DNA of 64,000 bases from Sciscionella sediminilitoris. Its GTDB lineage: Bacteria > Actinomycetota > Actinomycetes > Mycobacteriales > Pseudonocardiaceae. Positions 42,104-51,190 of this stretch are shown piece by piece. Under the pieces are notes generated by a model. It did not search any database, was not told where the DNA came from, and was given only the letters and a program-made list of their open reading frames with translations. Position numbers and translations under genes: made by a program. The stretch is taken from contig NZ_JALM01000053.1 of the NCBI RefSeq assembly GCF_000737195.2, forward strand, positions 26,373-90,372, written 5' to 3'. Position 1 is the first letter of the stretch, and each line of letters begins with the position of its first letter.

Positions 42104-42705
42104 CCCCGCTCGGGCTTTACGAACCGGGCGCGAGTCCGCTGCACCGGGCGGGCGCGGGCTGGAAACTGCTCGGCATCCTGGCCCTGGCCATCGCCGCCTT
42201 CGTACTGCGAGACCCGCTGTGGCTCGGTGTGCTCGCCGCGGTCGCCGTGCTCGGCTACCCGATCGCCCGGATCCCGCTGCGCCGCTGCCTGCAGTCTGCC
42301 CGCACATTCGGAGTGCTGGTGGTCGTGGTGTTCGTGCTGCAGTGGCTGCTGCTCGGGCTGGACGGGGCGATCGTGGTCGGGCTGCGCCTGGTCACCGCAC
42401 TGGCCGCGGCCAACCTCTATACGTTGACCACCCGGATCGTGGACGTGATCGGCAGCGTCGAGCGCGGCCTCGGCCCGTTGCACCGGATCGGGCTGCGGCC
42501 TGAACGCCTCGGTCTGCTCGTCGGACTGACCGTGCAGGCCGTCGGCACTCTCGCCGGGATCGCGGGCGAGGTGCGCGAGGCGGCGAAGGCGCGGGACGCG
42601 GGCCGGTCCGCGACGGCGTTCGCGGTGCCGTTCCTGGTGCGCACGCTCCGGCACGCGGACGAACTCGGTGAGGCACTCGCGGCGCGGGGTGAGGGCGAGC
42701 GGTAG
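42100..42705 (+). CDS. bioN: Biotin ECF transporter transmembrane protein BioN
   Basis: Energy-coupling-factor T component, 201 residues. It has about five helices and the cytoplasmic coupling helices with EcfT motifs (KARDAG at about 165-170, ALAARGEGE near the C terminus) that contact the ATPase. It opens LGLYEPGASPLHRAGAGWKLLG as usual for BioN/EcfT. Last gene of the operon; a hairpin at 42735-42758 follows. Confidence 0.9.
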   Translation: MTPLGLYEPGASPLHRAGAGWKLLGILALAIAAFVLRDPLWLGVLAAVAVLGYPIARIPLRRCLQSARTFGVLVVVVFVLQWLLLGLDGAIVVGLRLVTALAAANLYTLTTRIVDVIGSVERGLGPLHRIGLRPERLGLLVGLTVQAVGTLAGIAGEVREAAKARDAGRSATAFAVPFLVRTLRHADELGEALAARGEGER

Positions 42706-42734
42706 CGCCCGCGCGGGTCGTCCTGGCGGATCGG

Positions 42735-42758
42735 GGGATCACGCCCACGGGCGATCCC
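42735..42758 (+). terminator. Hairpin after the bio operon
   Basis: GGGAT (42735-42739) pairs with ATCCC (42754-42758) and CGCC (42742-42745) with GGCG (42750-42753), with a two-base bulge and 4-nt loop. It lies 30 nt after bioN and before the SOS promoter, so it probably ends bio transcription. Confidence 0.5.
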
Positions 42759-42827
42759 GGCTGTTCCCGGGGATTCCGGGTGGTTCATCGGTGGGCCACC
42801 TCTCAGTCGTTCCCGGTGTGAGCGAGC

Positions 42828-42873
42828 TTGACATCGCCGCACATCAGTCAGCATAATTCGAACACCAGTTCGA
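42828..42873 (+). promoter_or_regulatory. SOS promoter with perfect LexA box
   Basis: TTGACA (42828-42833), an 18-nt spacer and CATAAT (42852-42857) form a strong promoter. TCGAAC-ACCA-GTTCGA at 42858-42873 matches the actinobacterial LexA box exactly and touches the -10. The downstream ATGTTCGAAT near 42884 may be a weak second half. The operon should be repressed by LexA and induced by DNA damage. Confidence 0.9.
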
Positions 42874-42936
42874 TAGCAACCCGATGTTCGAATCCGGCTC
42901 GCCAACACCGGTGGGCATCCGCTGAAGGGGGAGATC

Positions 42937-43647
42937 ATGTCCGCGCCTGCCGCAGTGCCACGGGCGGGGGAGGCATCCGCTGCCCCGCTCGGGGTGACCA
43001 CCCTGCGCAAGCTGCGCGGGGCCGGAGTGCGGCCGGCGAGCGAGCTCTCCACGGACCTCGCGGAGCGGCTGCTCCCGGTTCGGCCGGATCTGGCGGAGAT
43101 CCTTCCGCTCGGCGGTCTGCGCAAGGGAAGTACGGTCGCGGTCCTCGGTTCGAGCTCGCTGACCCTCGCGCTGCTCGCCGAGGCCACGGCGCGGGGAAGC
43201 TGGGCGGCCGTCGTCGGGCGCCCCGATCTCGGGGTGCTCGCCGCGCACGAGCTCGGGGTGGAGCTCGCGCGGCTGGCCCTGGTGCCCGATCCGGGGCTCG
43301 AACTCGTCCCGGCTCTCGATGCGCTCTTCGACGGGTTCGACATCATCGCGCTCTCGTTCGGGTGCACCAAAGTGCGCCCGGACGCCCGGCCCGGGCTGGC
43401 GCGGAAACTGAGCGCGCGGGCACGGCAGCGCGGGGCGGTGCTGATCGTCGACGAATCCGTGCCGGGGGCGGATCCGGTCGTCCGGTGCACCGGACGCGCA
43501 TGGTTCGGCGCGCGGCATGGACACGGGGCCCTGGAATACCAGCGGCTCCGGATCGAACAGGAGGGCCGCGGGCACGGCGGCGGGGCGGAGCTGTGCCTGC
43601 CACCACAGGGGGACCGGCTGCCCGAGTCCGTGGCGGAGGTGGGCTGA
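42937..43647 (+). CDS. ImuA'-like SOS mutasome accessory protein
   Basis: 236-residue RecA-fold-like accessory factor of the ImuB/DnaE2 translesion system. It has the central ILPLGGLRKGSTVAVLGSSSLTLALLAEATARGSW segment, where a Walker A would be but its GKT is lost, as in mycobacterial ImuA'. The C terminus (GRAWFGARHGHGALEYQRLRIEQEGRG) resembles the same group. It opens an operon under a LexA box. The ATG follows GGGGGAGAT. Probably recruits or regulates ImuB at stalled forks; it lacks an obvious ATPase site. Confidence 0.82.
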   Translation: MSAPAAVPRAGEASAAPLGVTTLRKLRGAGVRPASELSTDLAERLLPVRPDLAEILPLGGLRKGSTVAVLGSSSLTLALLAEATARGSWAAVVGRPDLGVLAAHELGVELARLALVPDPGLELVPALDALFDGFDIIALSFGCTKVRPDARPGLARKLSARARQRGAVLIVDESVPGADPVVRCTGRAWFGARHGHGALEYQRLRIEQEGRGHGGGAELCLPPQGDRLPESVAEVG

Positions 43648-45230
43648 TGGCGCGCCTGCTCACGGTCTGGGTACCGGACTGGCCGGTGGCCGCGGCGAGT
43701 GCCGCGGGCGGGATCCCGCTGGATGCGCCCGTGGCCGTGGTGCACGCGAACCGGGTGTTCGCTTGCTCGGGAACGGCACGTAAGCACGGGGTGCGGAGGG
43801 GAATGCGCCGCCGGGAGGCGCAGTCGATCTGCCCGGAGATCCGGGTCGTTCCCGACGATCAGGACCGGGACGCGCGGATGTTCGAGGCGGTCGCGGCTGA
43901 GGTGGAGCGGATCGCTCCGGGGATCGAGGTGGTGCGCCCCGGGATGGTCACGATTCCGGCGCGGGGTCCCTCGACCGCGTTCGGCGGCGAGGCGCGGGCC
44001 GCCGAGCGCATGGTCGAGCATATCGGCACCGAACTGGGCCTGGAGTGCATTTCCGGGGTCGCCGACGGGCTGTTCGCCTCCGCGATCGCCGCCATGCGAG
44101 GCGAGCTCGTCCCGCATGGCGGCTCAGCGAAGTTCCTCGCCCCGCTGCCGATCGCCGATCTGGCGATTCCACTGCGGCCGCCGCATCCGAGGCTCGACCG
44201 GGATCTGGGGAATTTCCTCGACCTGTTGTACCGCTTGGGAATCCGCACCATCGGTGAATTCGCCGCGTTGCCGGAACGGGATGTGGGCGCGCGATTCGGT
44301 ACGGATGCGATCCGGCTGCACCGGATCGCCACGGGCAGGCAGCAACGGCCCGCGGTGCGCAGGGCGGTTCCCGCCAGTCTGGTGCTGAGCCAGGAATTCG
44401 ATCCCGCGCTCGACCGGATCGACACCGTGGCCTTCGCCGCGCGAGGGCTCGCCGAACGGTTCAACTCCCTGCTCACCGCGCACGGCCTGGGTTGTGTGCG
44501 ACTCGGGGTGCGTGCCCGCACCGCGCACGGGGAGGAATTCGCGCGTTCCTGGCGCTGCGCGGAGCCGCTCACCGAGCACGGCATCGCCGAGCGGGTGCGC
44601 TGGCAGCTGGAGGGGTGGTTGCGCCGGCGAGACGGTGCGCCCACGGCAGGCGTGTGCGCGGTGCACCTGGAACCGGAGGAAACCCTTTCCGGGAAAGACG
44701 GGCAGCTCGGCATGTGGCACGGCGCGGAGGCCGACCGGGCGAAGGAGGAACGGGCGGGGCGGGCACTCGTCCGGTTGCAGGGACTGCTCGGGCCGGACTC
44801 CGTGCACACCCCGGTCCTCCGGGGAGCCCGCGCACCGGGAGCCCGGGTGCGGCTCGTGCCCTGGGGCGAGGAGCGAGTGCCGGACACCGATCCGGATCTG
44901 CCGTGGCCGGGGCGGATTCCCGCTCCTTCCCCGGCGACCATTCCCGTCGAGCAGCTGCCGGTGACCGTGCTCGACGGCTGGGCGAACCCGGTGGGCATCA
45001 GCGCGCGCCATGAGCTCACCGCGGAACCGTGCAGCCTCGTCGTGGACGGAGCCGAACGGTTCATCAGCCGGTGGGCGGGTCCCTGGCTGCTGGACGAGCA
45101 CTGGTGGCGCGCGGATCCGGCACGGGAACTGGCCAGGATTCAGGTGGTCTGTGCCGACCGGCGATCGGAGCAGGGCTTTCTGTTACTGCGCAAGGAGAAG
45201 CGCTGGATCCTCGAGGGGGTGTACGACTGA
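43647..45230 (+). CDS. imuB: ImuB, Y-family polymerase-like clamp adaptor
   Basis: 527-residue Y-family-like protein that lacks polymerase activity and links DnaE2 to the sliding clamp. The start RLLTVWVPDWPVAAA has lost the DxD-type acidic residues of active Y polymerases, and the later SxDE motif is also absent. Palm, fingers and little-finger-like regions remain (VFACSGTARKHGVRRGMRRREAQ ... GIRTIGEFAALPERDVGARFG). QLGMW at 353-357 matches the beta-clamp binding motif known in mycobacterial ImuB (QLPLW). ATG shares one base with the imuA' stop. Confidence 0.92.
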   Translation: MARLLTVWVPDWPVAAASAAGGIPLDAPVAVVHANRVFACSGTARKHGVRRGMRRREAQSICPEIRVVPDDQDRDARMFEAVAAEVERIAPGIEVVRPGMVTIPARGPSTAFGGEARAAERMVEHIGTELGLECISGVADGLFASAIAAMRGELVPHGGSAKFLAPLPIADLAIPLRPPHPRLDRDLGNFLDLLYRLGIRTIGEFAALPERDVGARFGTDAIRLHRIATGRQQRPAVRRAVPASLVLSQEFDPALDRIDTVAFAARGLAERFNSLLTAHGLGCVRLGVRARTAHGEEFARSWRCAEPLTEHGIAERVRWQLEGWLRRRDGAPTAGVCAVHLEPEETLSGKDGQLGMWHGAEADRAKEERAGRALVRLQGLLGPDSVHTPVLRGARAPGARVRLVPWGEERVPDTDPDLPWPGRIPAPSPATIPVEQLPVTVLDGWANPVGISARHELTAEPCSLVVDGAERFISRWAGPWLLDEHWWRADPARELARIQVVCADRRSEQGFLLLRKEKRWILEGVYD

Positions 45231-48200
45231 TGGGCTGGGAGAATCCGCCGATCAGGTGGGGCGAGCTCGAACGGGCCTATGCCGGCGAACAACCTCAGCC
45301 GGGTGACGGGAACGACAGCCCGGCATGGACCCGGAAACGGGAGCCGTACCGGAAACCGGACGAGCAGATTTTCCTCGAGCCCACCGACAGCGCGGACGGT
45401 GACCAGACACCGCGCTACGCCGAGCTGCACTGCCACTCCAACTTCAGCTTTCTCGACGGGGCGAGCGCTCCGAGGGAACTGGTGGAGACCGCGGCGGAAC
45501 TGGGCCTCGATGCCATCGCTCTCACCGATCACGACGGCATGTACGGGGTGGTCCGGTTCGCCGAAGCGGCGCGGGAACTGGGTGTCCGTACTCTCTACGG
45601 TGCCGAACTGTCCCTCGGGCTCAGCAAGCCACAAAACGGTTTCCCCGATCCCGAGGGAACGCATCTGCTGCTGCTCGCCCGGGCACAGCGCGGATATTCC
45701 GCGCTGTGCAAGGCGATCACCGAAGGGCAACTCGGCAGTGCGCGAGTCACCGATAAGCACGGAAAGCCCGAGAAGGGAAAACCCGTCTACGACCTCGAAC
45801 AGCTCGCCGAGACTCTCGGCGAGGACTGCTTGGTACTCACCGGCTGCCGCAAAGGTGCGGTGCGGCAAGCCTTGAGTACCGAAGGGCCGGCCGCCGCAGC
45901 GCGGGAGCTGCGGCGGCTGGTCGCCCTTTTCGGCCGGGACAGCGTGTTCGTCGAGCTCACCGATCACGGCCTTCCGGACGACGACCGGCGCAACGATCTG
46001 CTCGCCGGGATCGCCGAGGATATCGGCTGCCCGACCGTGGCGACGGGCGCGGTGCACTACGCGACACCACAGCGGGGCAGGCTCGCCGCCGCGATGGCCG
46101 CGGTCCGTTCCCGCCGCTCGCTCGAGGAACTGGACGGCTGGCTGCCCCCGGCTCCCATGGCATATCTGCGATCCGGGGCGGAGATGCACCGCAGATTCGA
46201 GAGATATCCCGGTGCGGTGCAACGGGCCGCGCTGCTCGGGGTGGACTGCTCCTTCGATCTGCTGCTCGACTCTCCCGGACTTCCGCCGTTCTCCCATCCC
46301 GAAGGCAAGAGCGAGGAAGGGCAACTACGTGAGCGCATCCGGTGTGGCGCGGCCATCCGCTACGGCTCGGCGGCGGAGAGCCCGATGGCGCATGGCCAGA
46401 TTGACCACGAACTGACGGTCATCGAGAAGTTGGGTTTTTCCGGATATTTTCTCATCGTCGACGAGATCGTCGATTTCTGTCATGAGCAGGGAATCCTGTG
46501 CCAGGGCAGGGGATCCGCGGCCAATTCCGCGGTCTGCTATGCCCTTGGTATCACCAAGGTCGACCCGGTTCGCTGGGAGCTGCTCTTCGAACGGTTCCTC
46601 GCCCCGGAGCGGGACGGGTACCCGGACATCGACCTCGACATCGAATCCGATCGGCGCGAGGAGGTGATCCAGCACGTCTACGCAGAGTACGGGAGAAACT
46701 GCGCGGCCCAGGTGGCCAATGTGATCACCTACCGATCCCGCAACGCCGTGCGCGATATGGCTCGAGCGCTCGGCTACTCCACGGGGCAGCAGGACGCGTG
46801 GAGCAAACAGATCGACCGCTGGGGCCCGCTCGCGAAGACCGCCAAGGAAGACGGCTACGACATTCCCGAGGATGTGTTCGAGCTCGCGAAACAGATCGAG
46901 GACGCACCCCGCCACCTCGGTATCCATTCCGGGGGCATGGTGCTCTGCGCGCGTCCGGTCAGCGAGGTCTGCCCGGTGGAGTGGGCCCGGATGGAGAACC
47001 GTTCGGTGCTGCAGTGGGACAAGGACGACTGCGCCACGGCGGGGCTGGTCAAATTCGACCTGCTCGGGCTCGGGATGCTCTCCGCGCTGCACTACATGAT
47101 CGACCTCGTCGCGGAACACCATGGAACCGAGGTCGACCTCGCTGAGCTCGACCTCGGCGAAAAGGCCGTGTACGAGATGCTGCAGCGCGCGGATTCCGTC
47201 GGCGTGTTCCAGGTGGAGAGCCGGGCACAGATGGCGACCCTTCCCCGGCTGCACCCGGAGGAGTTCTACGACCTGGTCATCGAGGTCGCGCTGATCAGGC
47301 CCGGTCCCATCCAGGGCGGCTCGGTGCATCCCTTCATCCGCCGCAAGAACAAGAAAGGCGAAGAGTGGGACTACGACCATCCGCTGCTGGAGAACGCCCT
47401 GAAGAAGACCAAGGGGGTTCCGCTCTTCCAGGAACAGCTCATGCAGATGGCCGTCGACATCGCCGGGTTCGATGCCGCCGCGGCCGACGAACTGCGCAGG
47501 GCGATGGGCGCGAAACGGTCGACCGAGCGGATGGCGAAGCTCAAGGACCGGCTGTACGACGGGATGAAGGACAACGGGATCACCGGTGAGCTCGCCGACA
47601 AGCTCTACAACAAGCTCCTCGCGTTCGCGAACTTCGGCTTCCCGGAAAGCCACGCGCTCAGCTTCGCGCTCCTGGTCTTCGCCAGTGCCTGGTTCAAGCT
47701 GCACTATCCCGCGGCGTTCTGCGCGGCGCTGTTGCGTGCCCAGCCGATGGGGTTCTACTCGCCGCAGTCCCTGGTCACCGATGCGCGCAGGCACGGAGTC
47801 GTGGTGCGCGGGCCGGACATCAACGCGAGCGACGTCCAGGCGGACCTCGAACCCGAGGAATCCAGTACCGGGGAAAAGGCGGTGCGCACCGGGCTGGCCA
47901 CGGTGCGCACCATCGGAAAGGAGGTGGCCGAGCGGATCGTGACCGAACGCCGGACCGGTGGCTGGTACCGGGACATGGCGGATTTCGCGCAGCGACTGCG
48001 GTTGCGCGCCGACCAGCTCGAAGCGCTCGCCACCGCGGGGGCGTTCGAGTGCTGCGGCACGGACCGGCGCGCTGCTCTGTGGGGAGCCGGTGCGGCGGCG
48101 CAGATCGGCCATGGTGAACTGCCGGACACCATCCCCGGGGTCCGGGCGCCCGCGCTCGCGGCGATGGAACCCATCGAACGGGCGGTCGCGGATGTCTGGG

Positions 48201-48574
48201 CGACCGGGCTCTCCCCGGACACCTTCCCGACCGAGTTCGTCCGCGACCAGCTGGCCGCGCGGGACGTGGTTCCGGCGAACGAACTGGCCGAGCACGCCGG
48301 TCAGCTGGTGAACATCGGGGGAGCGGTCACCCATCGGCAGCGTCCCGCGACGGCGGGCGGGGTCACGTTCATGAGCGTCGAGGACGAGACCGGGATCGCG
48401 AACGTGATCTGCACACTCCAGGTGTGGCAGCGCTACCGCAGGATCGCGCGGACCAGCCAGGGGCTGCTCATCAGGGGATTGGTCGAACACGCGGATGGGG
48501 TGACGAACCTGCTCGCCAAACACATGGAACCGCTCAACCTCAGGGTGCCCTCCACCTCGCGCGACTTTCATTAG
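45230..48574 (+). CDS. dnaE2: Error-prone DNA polymerase III alpha subunit DnaE2
   Basis: 1114-residue C-family polymerase for damage-induced mutagenesis. The PHP domain opens YAELHCHSNFSFLDGASAPRELVETAAELGLDAIALTDHDGMYGVVRF. The polymerase core has QGRGSAANSAVCYALGITKVDP and the catalytic aspartates in PDIDLDIESDRREEV, later GVFQVESRAQMATLPRL. A helix-hairpin-helix region and an OB domain (EDETGIANVICTLQVWQRY) complete it. ATG shares one base with the imuB stop, making an imuA'-imuB-dnaE2 operon, unlike mycobacteria where dnaE2 is separate. The stop lies in a short tandem repeat. Confidence 0.96.
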   Translation: MGWENPPIRWGELERAYAGEQPQPGDGNDSPAWTRKREPYRKPDEQIFLEPTDSADGDQTPRYAELHCHSNFSFLDGASAPRELVETAAELGLDAIALTDHDGMYGVVRFAEAARELGVRTLYGAELSLGLSKPQNGFPDPEGTHLLLLARAQRGYSALCKAITEGQLGSARVTDKHGKPEKGKPVYDLEQLAETLGEDCLVLTGCRKGAVRQALSTEGPAAAARELRRLVALFGRDSVFVELTDHGLPDDDRRNDLLAGIAEDIGCPTVATGAVHYATPQRGRLAAAMAAVRSRRSLEELDGWLPPAPMAYLRSGAEMHRRFERYPGAVQRAALLGVDCSFDLLLDSPGLPPFSHPEGKSEEGQLRERIRCGAAIRYGSAAESPMAHGQIDHELTVIEKLGFSGYFLIVDEIVDFCHEQGILCQGRGSAANSAVCYALGITKVDPVRWELLFERFLAPERDGYPDIDLDIESDRREEVIQHVYAEYGRNCAAQVANVITYRSRNAVRDMARALGYSTGQQDAWSKQIDRWGPLAKTAKEDGYDIPEDVFELAKQIEDAPRHLGIHSGGMVLCARPVSEVCPVEWARMENRSVLQWDKDDCATAGLVKFDLLGLGMLSALHYMIDLVAEHHGTEVDLAELDLGEKAVYEMLQRADSVGVFQVESRAQMATLPRLHPEEFYDLVIEVALIRPGPIQGGSVHPFIRRKNKKGEEWDYDHPLLENALKKTKGVPLFQEQLMQMAVDIAGFDAAAADELRRAMGAKRSTERMAKLKDRLYDGMKDNGITGELADKLYNKLLAFANFGFPESHALSFALLVFASAWFKLHYPAAFCAALLRAQPMGFYSPQSLVTDARRHGVVVRGPDINASDVQADLEPEESSTGEKAVRTGLATVRTIGKEVAERIVTERRTGGWYRDMADFAQRLRLRADQLEALATAGAFECCGTDRRAALWGAGAAAQIGHGELPDTIPGVRAPALAAMEPIERAVADVWATGLSPDTFPTEFVRDQLAARDVVPANELAEHAGQLVNIGGAVTHRQRPATAGGVTFMSVEDETGIANVICTLQVWQRYRRIARTSQGLLIRGLVEHADGVTNLLAKHMEPLNLRVPSTSRDFH

Positions 48575-48609
48575 AATGTCACAGTCATTAGAGTGCACAG
48601 TCATTAGAG
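48568..48609. repeat. Three tandem 16-17 bp repeats over the dnaE2 stop codon
   Basis: TCATTAGA begins copies at 48568 (17 bp), 48585 (16 bp) and 48601 (partial). Copy one encodes the last dnaE2 residue and TAG stop, so the others look like slippage duplications of the gene end. Confidence 0.8.
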
Positions 48610-48635
48610 ATGCCCCAGTCGCGCCGAGACCGCGT

Positions 48636-48641
48636 TACCGT
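48636..48641 (+). promoter_or_regulatory. -10 hexamer of leaderless glutamate decarboxylase gene
   Basis: TACCGT, 7 nt before the ATG at 48649, no ribosome-binding site. It argues against the ATG at 48610. Confidence 0.5.
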
Positions 48642-48648
48642 GACATCC

Positions 48649-50055
48649 ATGGCGCTGCACACGGGAACGGCTTCGCAGACAGGGACGAACAGGCGCACGA
48701 ACCGCAGCGGTGGCAGTAATCCGCTGCACGATGCGCGCCCGGATCTGGCCGCTGAACTGAGTCCGCCGCACGAGCGGCTCGCCGATGACTCGGTCGCCCC
48801 GGACACCGCGCTGCAGCTGGTCCGCGACGAGCTGATGCTCGACGGAAACGCACGGCTCAACCTGGCCACTTTCGTGACCACCTGGATGGAACCCCAGGCG
48901 CGCGAGCTGATGGCCGAGTGCGTGGACAAGAACATGATCGACAAGGACGAGTACCCGCAGACCGCCGAACTGGAGCGGCGCTGCGTGCGCATCATCGCCG
49001 ACCTGTGGCACGCCCCGGATCCGGACCAGGTGATGGGGTGCTCGACCACGGGCTCCTCGGAGGCCTGCATGCTCGCCGGGATGGCGCTCAAGCGCCGCTG
49101 GGCGAAGGCAGGCGGCACCGGGCGGCCGAACCTGGTCATGGGCGCCAATGTCCAGGTGTGCTGGGAGAAATTCTGCGAGTACTGGGAGGTGGAGCCACGC
49201 CTGGTGCCGATGGAGGGGGAGCGGTTCCACCTGTCCGCCGAAGAGGCGCTGGCCCGGGTCGACGAGAACACGATCGGGGTCGTCGCCATTCTCGGGTCCA
49301 CCTTCGACGGGAGTTACGAACCGGTCGCGGAGATCACCGAAGCCCTGGACGAGTATCAGCGGCGCACCGGAACCGACATCCCCGTGCACGTGGACGGTGC
49401 CTCCGGCGCGATGATCGCCCCGTTCCTCGATCCCGAGCTGGAATGGGATTTCCGGCTGCCCCGTGTCGCCTCGATCAACACCTCGGGGCACAAGTACGGG
49501 CTCGTCTACCCCGGGGTCGGCTGGGTGGTGTGGCGGGACAAGCAGGCCCTGCCGGAGGAGCTCGTGTTCAACGTGAACTACCTCGGAGGTGAGATGCCGA
49601 CCTTCGCGCTGAACTTCTCCCGCCCGGGCGCCGAGGTGGTCGCGCAGTACTACACCTTCGTCCGGCTCGGCAAGCAAGGATTCCGCGCGGTACAGCAGGC
49701 AACCCGGAACGTGGCGACCGAGCTCGCCGCGCGGATCGCCGAGTTCCCCGAGTTCCGCCTGATCACCAGGGGCGATGAGCTACCCGTTTTCGCGTTCACC
49801 ACGGCCCCGGATGTCGAGGCCTTCGATGTGTTCGACGTGTCGCGCAGGCTGCGGGAACGCGGCTGGCTGGTGCCCGCCTACACGTTCCCGGAGAACCGGA
49901 CCGATCTCGCCGTGTTGCGCATCGTGGTGCGTAACGGATTCACGCACGATCTCGCGGACCTGCTGCTCGGCGATCTCGAACGGATCCTCCCGGACCTGCG
50001 CGAGCAACCGGGACCCAGTAAGCGGACAGGCGTGCACACGAGCTTCCATCACTGA
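48649..50055 (+). CDS. gadB: Glutamate decarboxylase
   Basis: PLP enzyme turning L-glutamate into GABA and CO2, consuming a proton. The 468 residues match the family size (466 in E. coli). Signature stretches: ARLNLATFVTTWMEPQARELM, KNMIDKDEYPQTAELERRCVRIIADLWHAP, GCSTTGSSEACMLAGMALK, and the PLP-binding lysine in SINTSGHKYGLVYPGVGW. The far C terminus ends TSFHH; group members of this type use it for pH control in E. coli, but conservation here is slight. ATG 48649 chosen from the leaderless promoter and length. No GABA antiporter adjoins. Confidence 0.94.
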   Translation: MALHTGTASQTGTNRRTNRSGGSNPLHDARPDLAAELSPPHERLADDSVAPDTALQLVRDELMLDGNARLNLATFVTTWMEPQARELMAECVDKNMIDKDEYPQTAELERRCVRIIADLWHAPDPDQVMGCSTTGSSEACMLAGMALKRRWAKAGGTGRPNLVMGANVQVCWEKFCEYWEVEPRLVPMEGERFHLSAEEALARVDENTIGVVAILGSTFDGSYEPVAEITEALDEYQRRTGTDIPVHVDGASGAMIAPFLDPELEWDFRLPRVASINTSGHKYGLVYPGVGWVVWRDKQALPEELVFNVNYLGGEMPTFALNFSRPGAEVVAQYYTFVRLGKQGFRAVQQATRNVATELAARIAEFPEFRLITRGDELPVFAFTTAPDVEAFDVFDVSRRLRERGWLVPAYTFPENRTDLAVLRIVVRNGFTHDLADLLLGDLERILPDLREQPGPSKRTGVHTSFHH

Positions 50056-50104
50056 CATCACCGTCATGCTTCGCGTTTCGGGCGCGCTTCCGGTGGATCT
50101 GGCT

Positions 50105-50110
50105 TAGGAT
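50105..50110 (+). promoter_or_regulatory. -10 hexamer of leaderless DNA ligase gene
   Basis: TAGGAT, 6 nt before the GTG at 50117. Confidence 0.5.
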
Positions 50111-50116
50111 CACGAC

Positions 50117-51190
50117 GTGGAGCTACCCGTGATGCCGCCGGTCAAACCGATGCTCGCCAAGGCCGTGCGCGAGCTGCCGTGCGCCCCGGGGCTGCACTAC
50201 GAGCCGAAATGGGACGGGTTCCGCGGCATCGTGTTCCGCGACGGGCCGGAACTGGAACTCGGCTCCCGCAATGATCGCCCGTTGACCAGGTACTTTCCCG
50301 AGCTGGTCGAGTTGCTGGGGCCCGCATTGCCGCAGCGGTGTGTGCTCGACGGGGAGATCGTGGTGGTCACCGGGACCGGGCTGGACTTCGACACCCTGCA
50401 GAACCGGTTGCATCCGGCGGCCTCCCGGGTGCGCACCCTCGCCGAGCGGACCCCGGCGAGCTTCGTGGCCTTCGATCTGCTCGCGCTCGACGACCGGGAC
50501 CTGACCGCGGCCCCGTTCACCGAACGCCGCCGCCTGCTCGAATCGGTGCTGGAGCACGCCCCGGACGGGATCCATCTGACGCCGGTCACCGAGGACCCGG
50601 AGATCGCCAGGGACTGGTTCGCCCGGTTCGAGGGCGCGGGTTTCGACGGCGTGATGGTCAAGGACGGGGCCGCGCCGTACGAGCAGGACCGCCGCACGAT
50701 GTGGAAGGTGAAACACGAACGCACCGCCGACTGCGTCGTGGCGGGATTCCGCTGGCACAAGGACGGCAACGGGGTCGGTTCGCTGTTGCTCGGTCTCTAC
50801 GACGAACGTGGGACGCTCAACCATGTCGGGGTGGCGAGCAGTTTCACCGCGGAGCGCCGCCGCCAGCTGGTGACCGAGCTGGAGCCGTTGCGCGCGAACG
50901 CATCCGCGGGGCATCCGTGGCGGAGCTGGCTCGATGCGGGAGACGGCAGCGCCCTGCTTCCCGGCGGGCAGAGCAGGTGGAGCGCGGGCAAGGACCTCAG
51001 CTGGGAACCGCTGCGGATCGAGCTGGTCGCCGAGGTGCGCTACGAACACCTGATGGCGGGCCGGTTCCGGCACGGCGGGCGGCTGGTGCGGTTCCGCACC
51101 GACCGGGAACCGGGCTCCTGCACCTATGCCCAGCTCGATCAGATCGCGCCGGCCGAACTCGCCGACGTGTTCGCAGTCAAGGAGCCGTGA
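50117..51190 (+). CDS. ligC: ATP-dependent DNA ligase, LigC type
   Basis: 357-residue stand-alone ATP ligase. The adenylated lysine is K31 in motif I (HYEPKWDGFRGIVF). Motif III/IIIa (SFVAFDLLALDDRD), motif IV (GFDGVMVKDG) and motif V (TMWKVKHERTADCVV) follow, then a C-terminal OB domain (VRFRTDREPGSCTYAQLDQIAP). It would seal nicks in repair; LigC enzymes back up LigD in mycobacteria. The GTG start has a -10 hexamer 6 nt upstream. Its TGA shares one base with the next start, coupling it with a polymerase. Confidence 0.92.
   Translation: MELPVMPPVKPMLAKAVRELPCAPGLHYEPKWDGFRGIVFRDGPELELGSRNDRPLTRYFPELVELLGPALPQRCVLDGEIVVVTGTGLDFDTLQNRLHPAASRVRTLAERTPASFVAFDLLALDDRDLTAAPFTERRRLLESVLEHAPDGIHLTPVTEDPEIARDWFARFEGAGFDGVMVKDGAAPYEQDRRTMWKVKHERTADCVVAGFRWHKDGNGVGSLLLGLYDERGTLNHVGVASSFTAERRRQLVTELEPLRANASAGHPWRSWLDAGDGSALLPGGQSRWSAGKDLSWEPLRIELVAEVRYEHLMAGRFRHGGRLVRFRTDREPGSCTYAQLDQIAPAELADVFAVKEP

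Noticed and set aside
42883..42897. GTTCGAATCC-like string resembling a tRNA T-loop
   Set aside because: The flanks cannot form a 5-bp T stem and no acceptor or anticodon arm surrounds it. It is better read as a weak second LexA half-site downstream of the perfect box.
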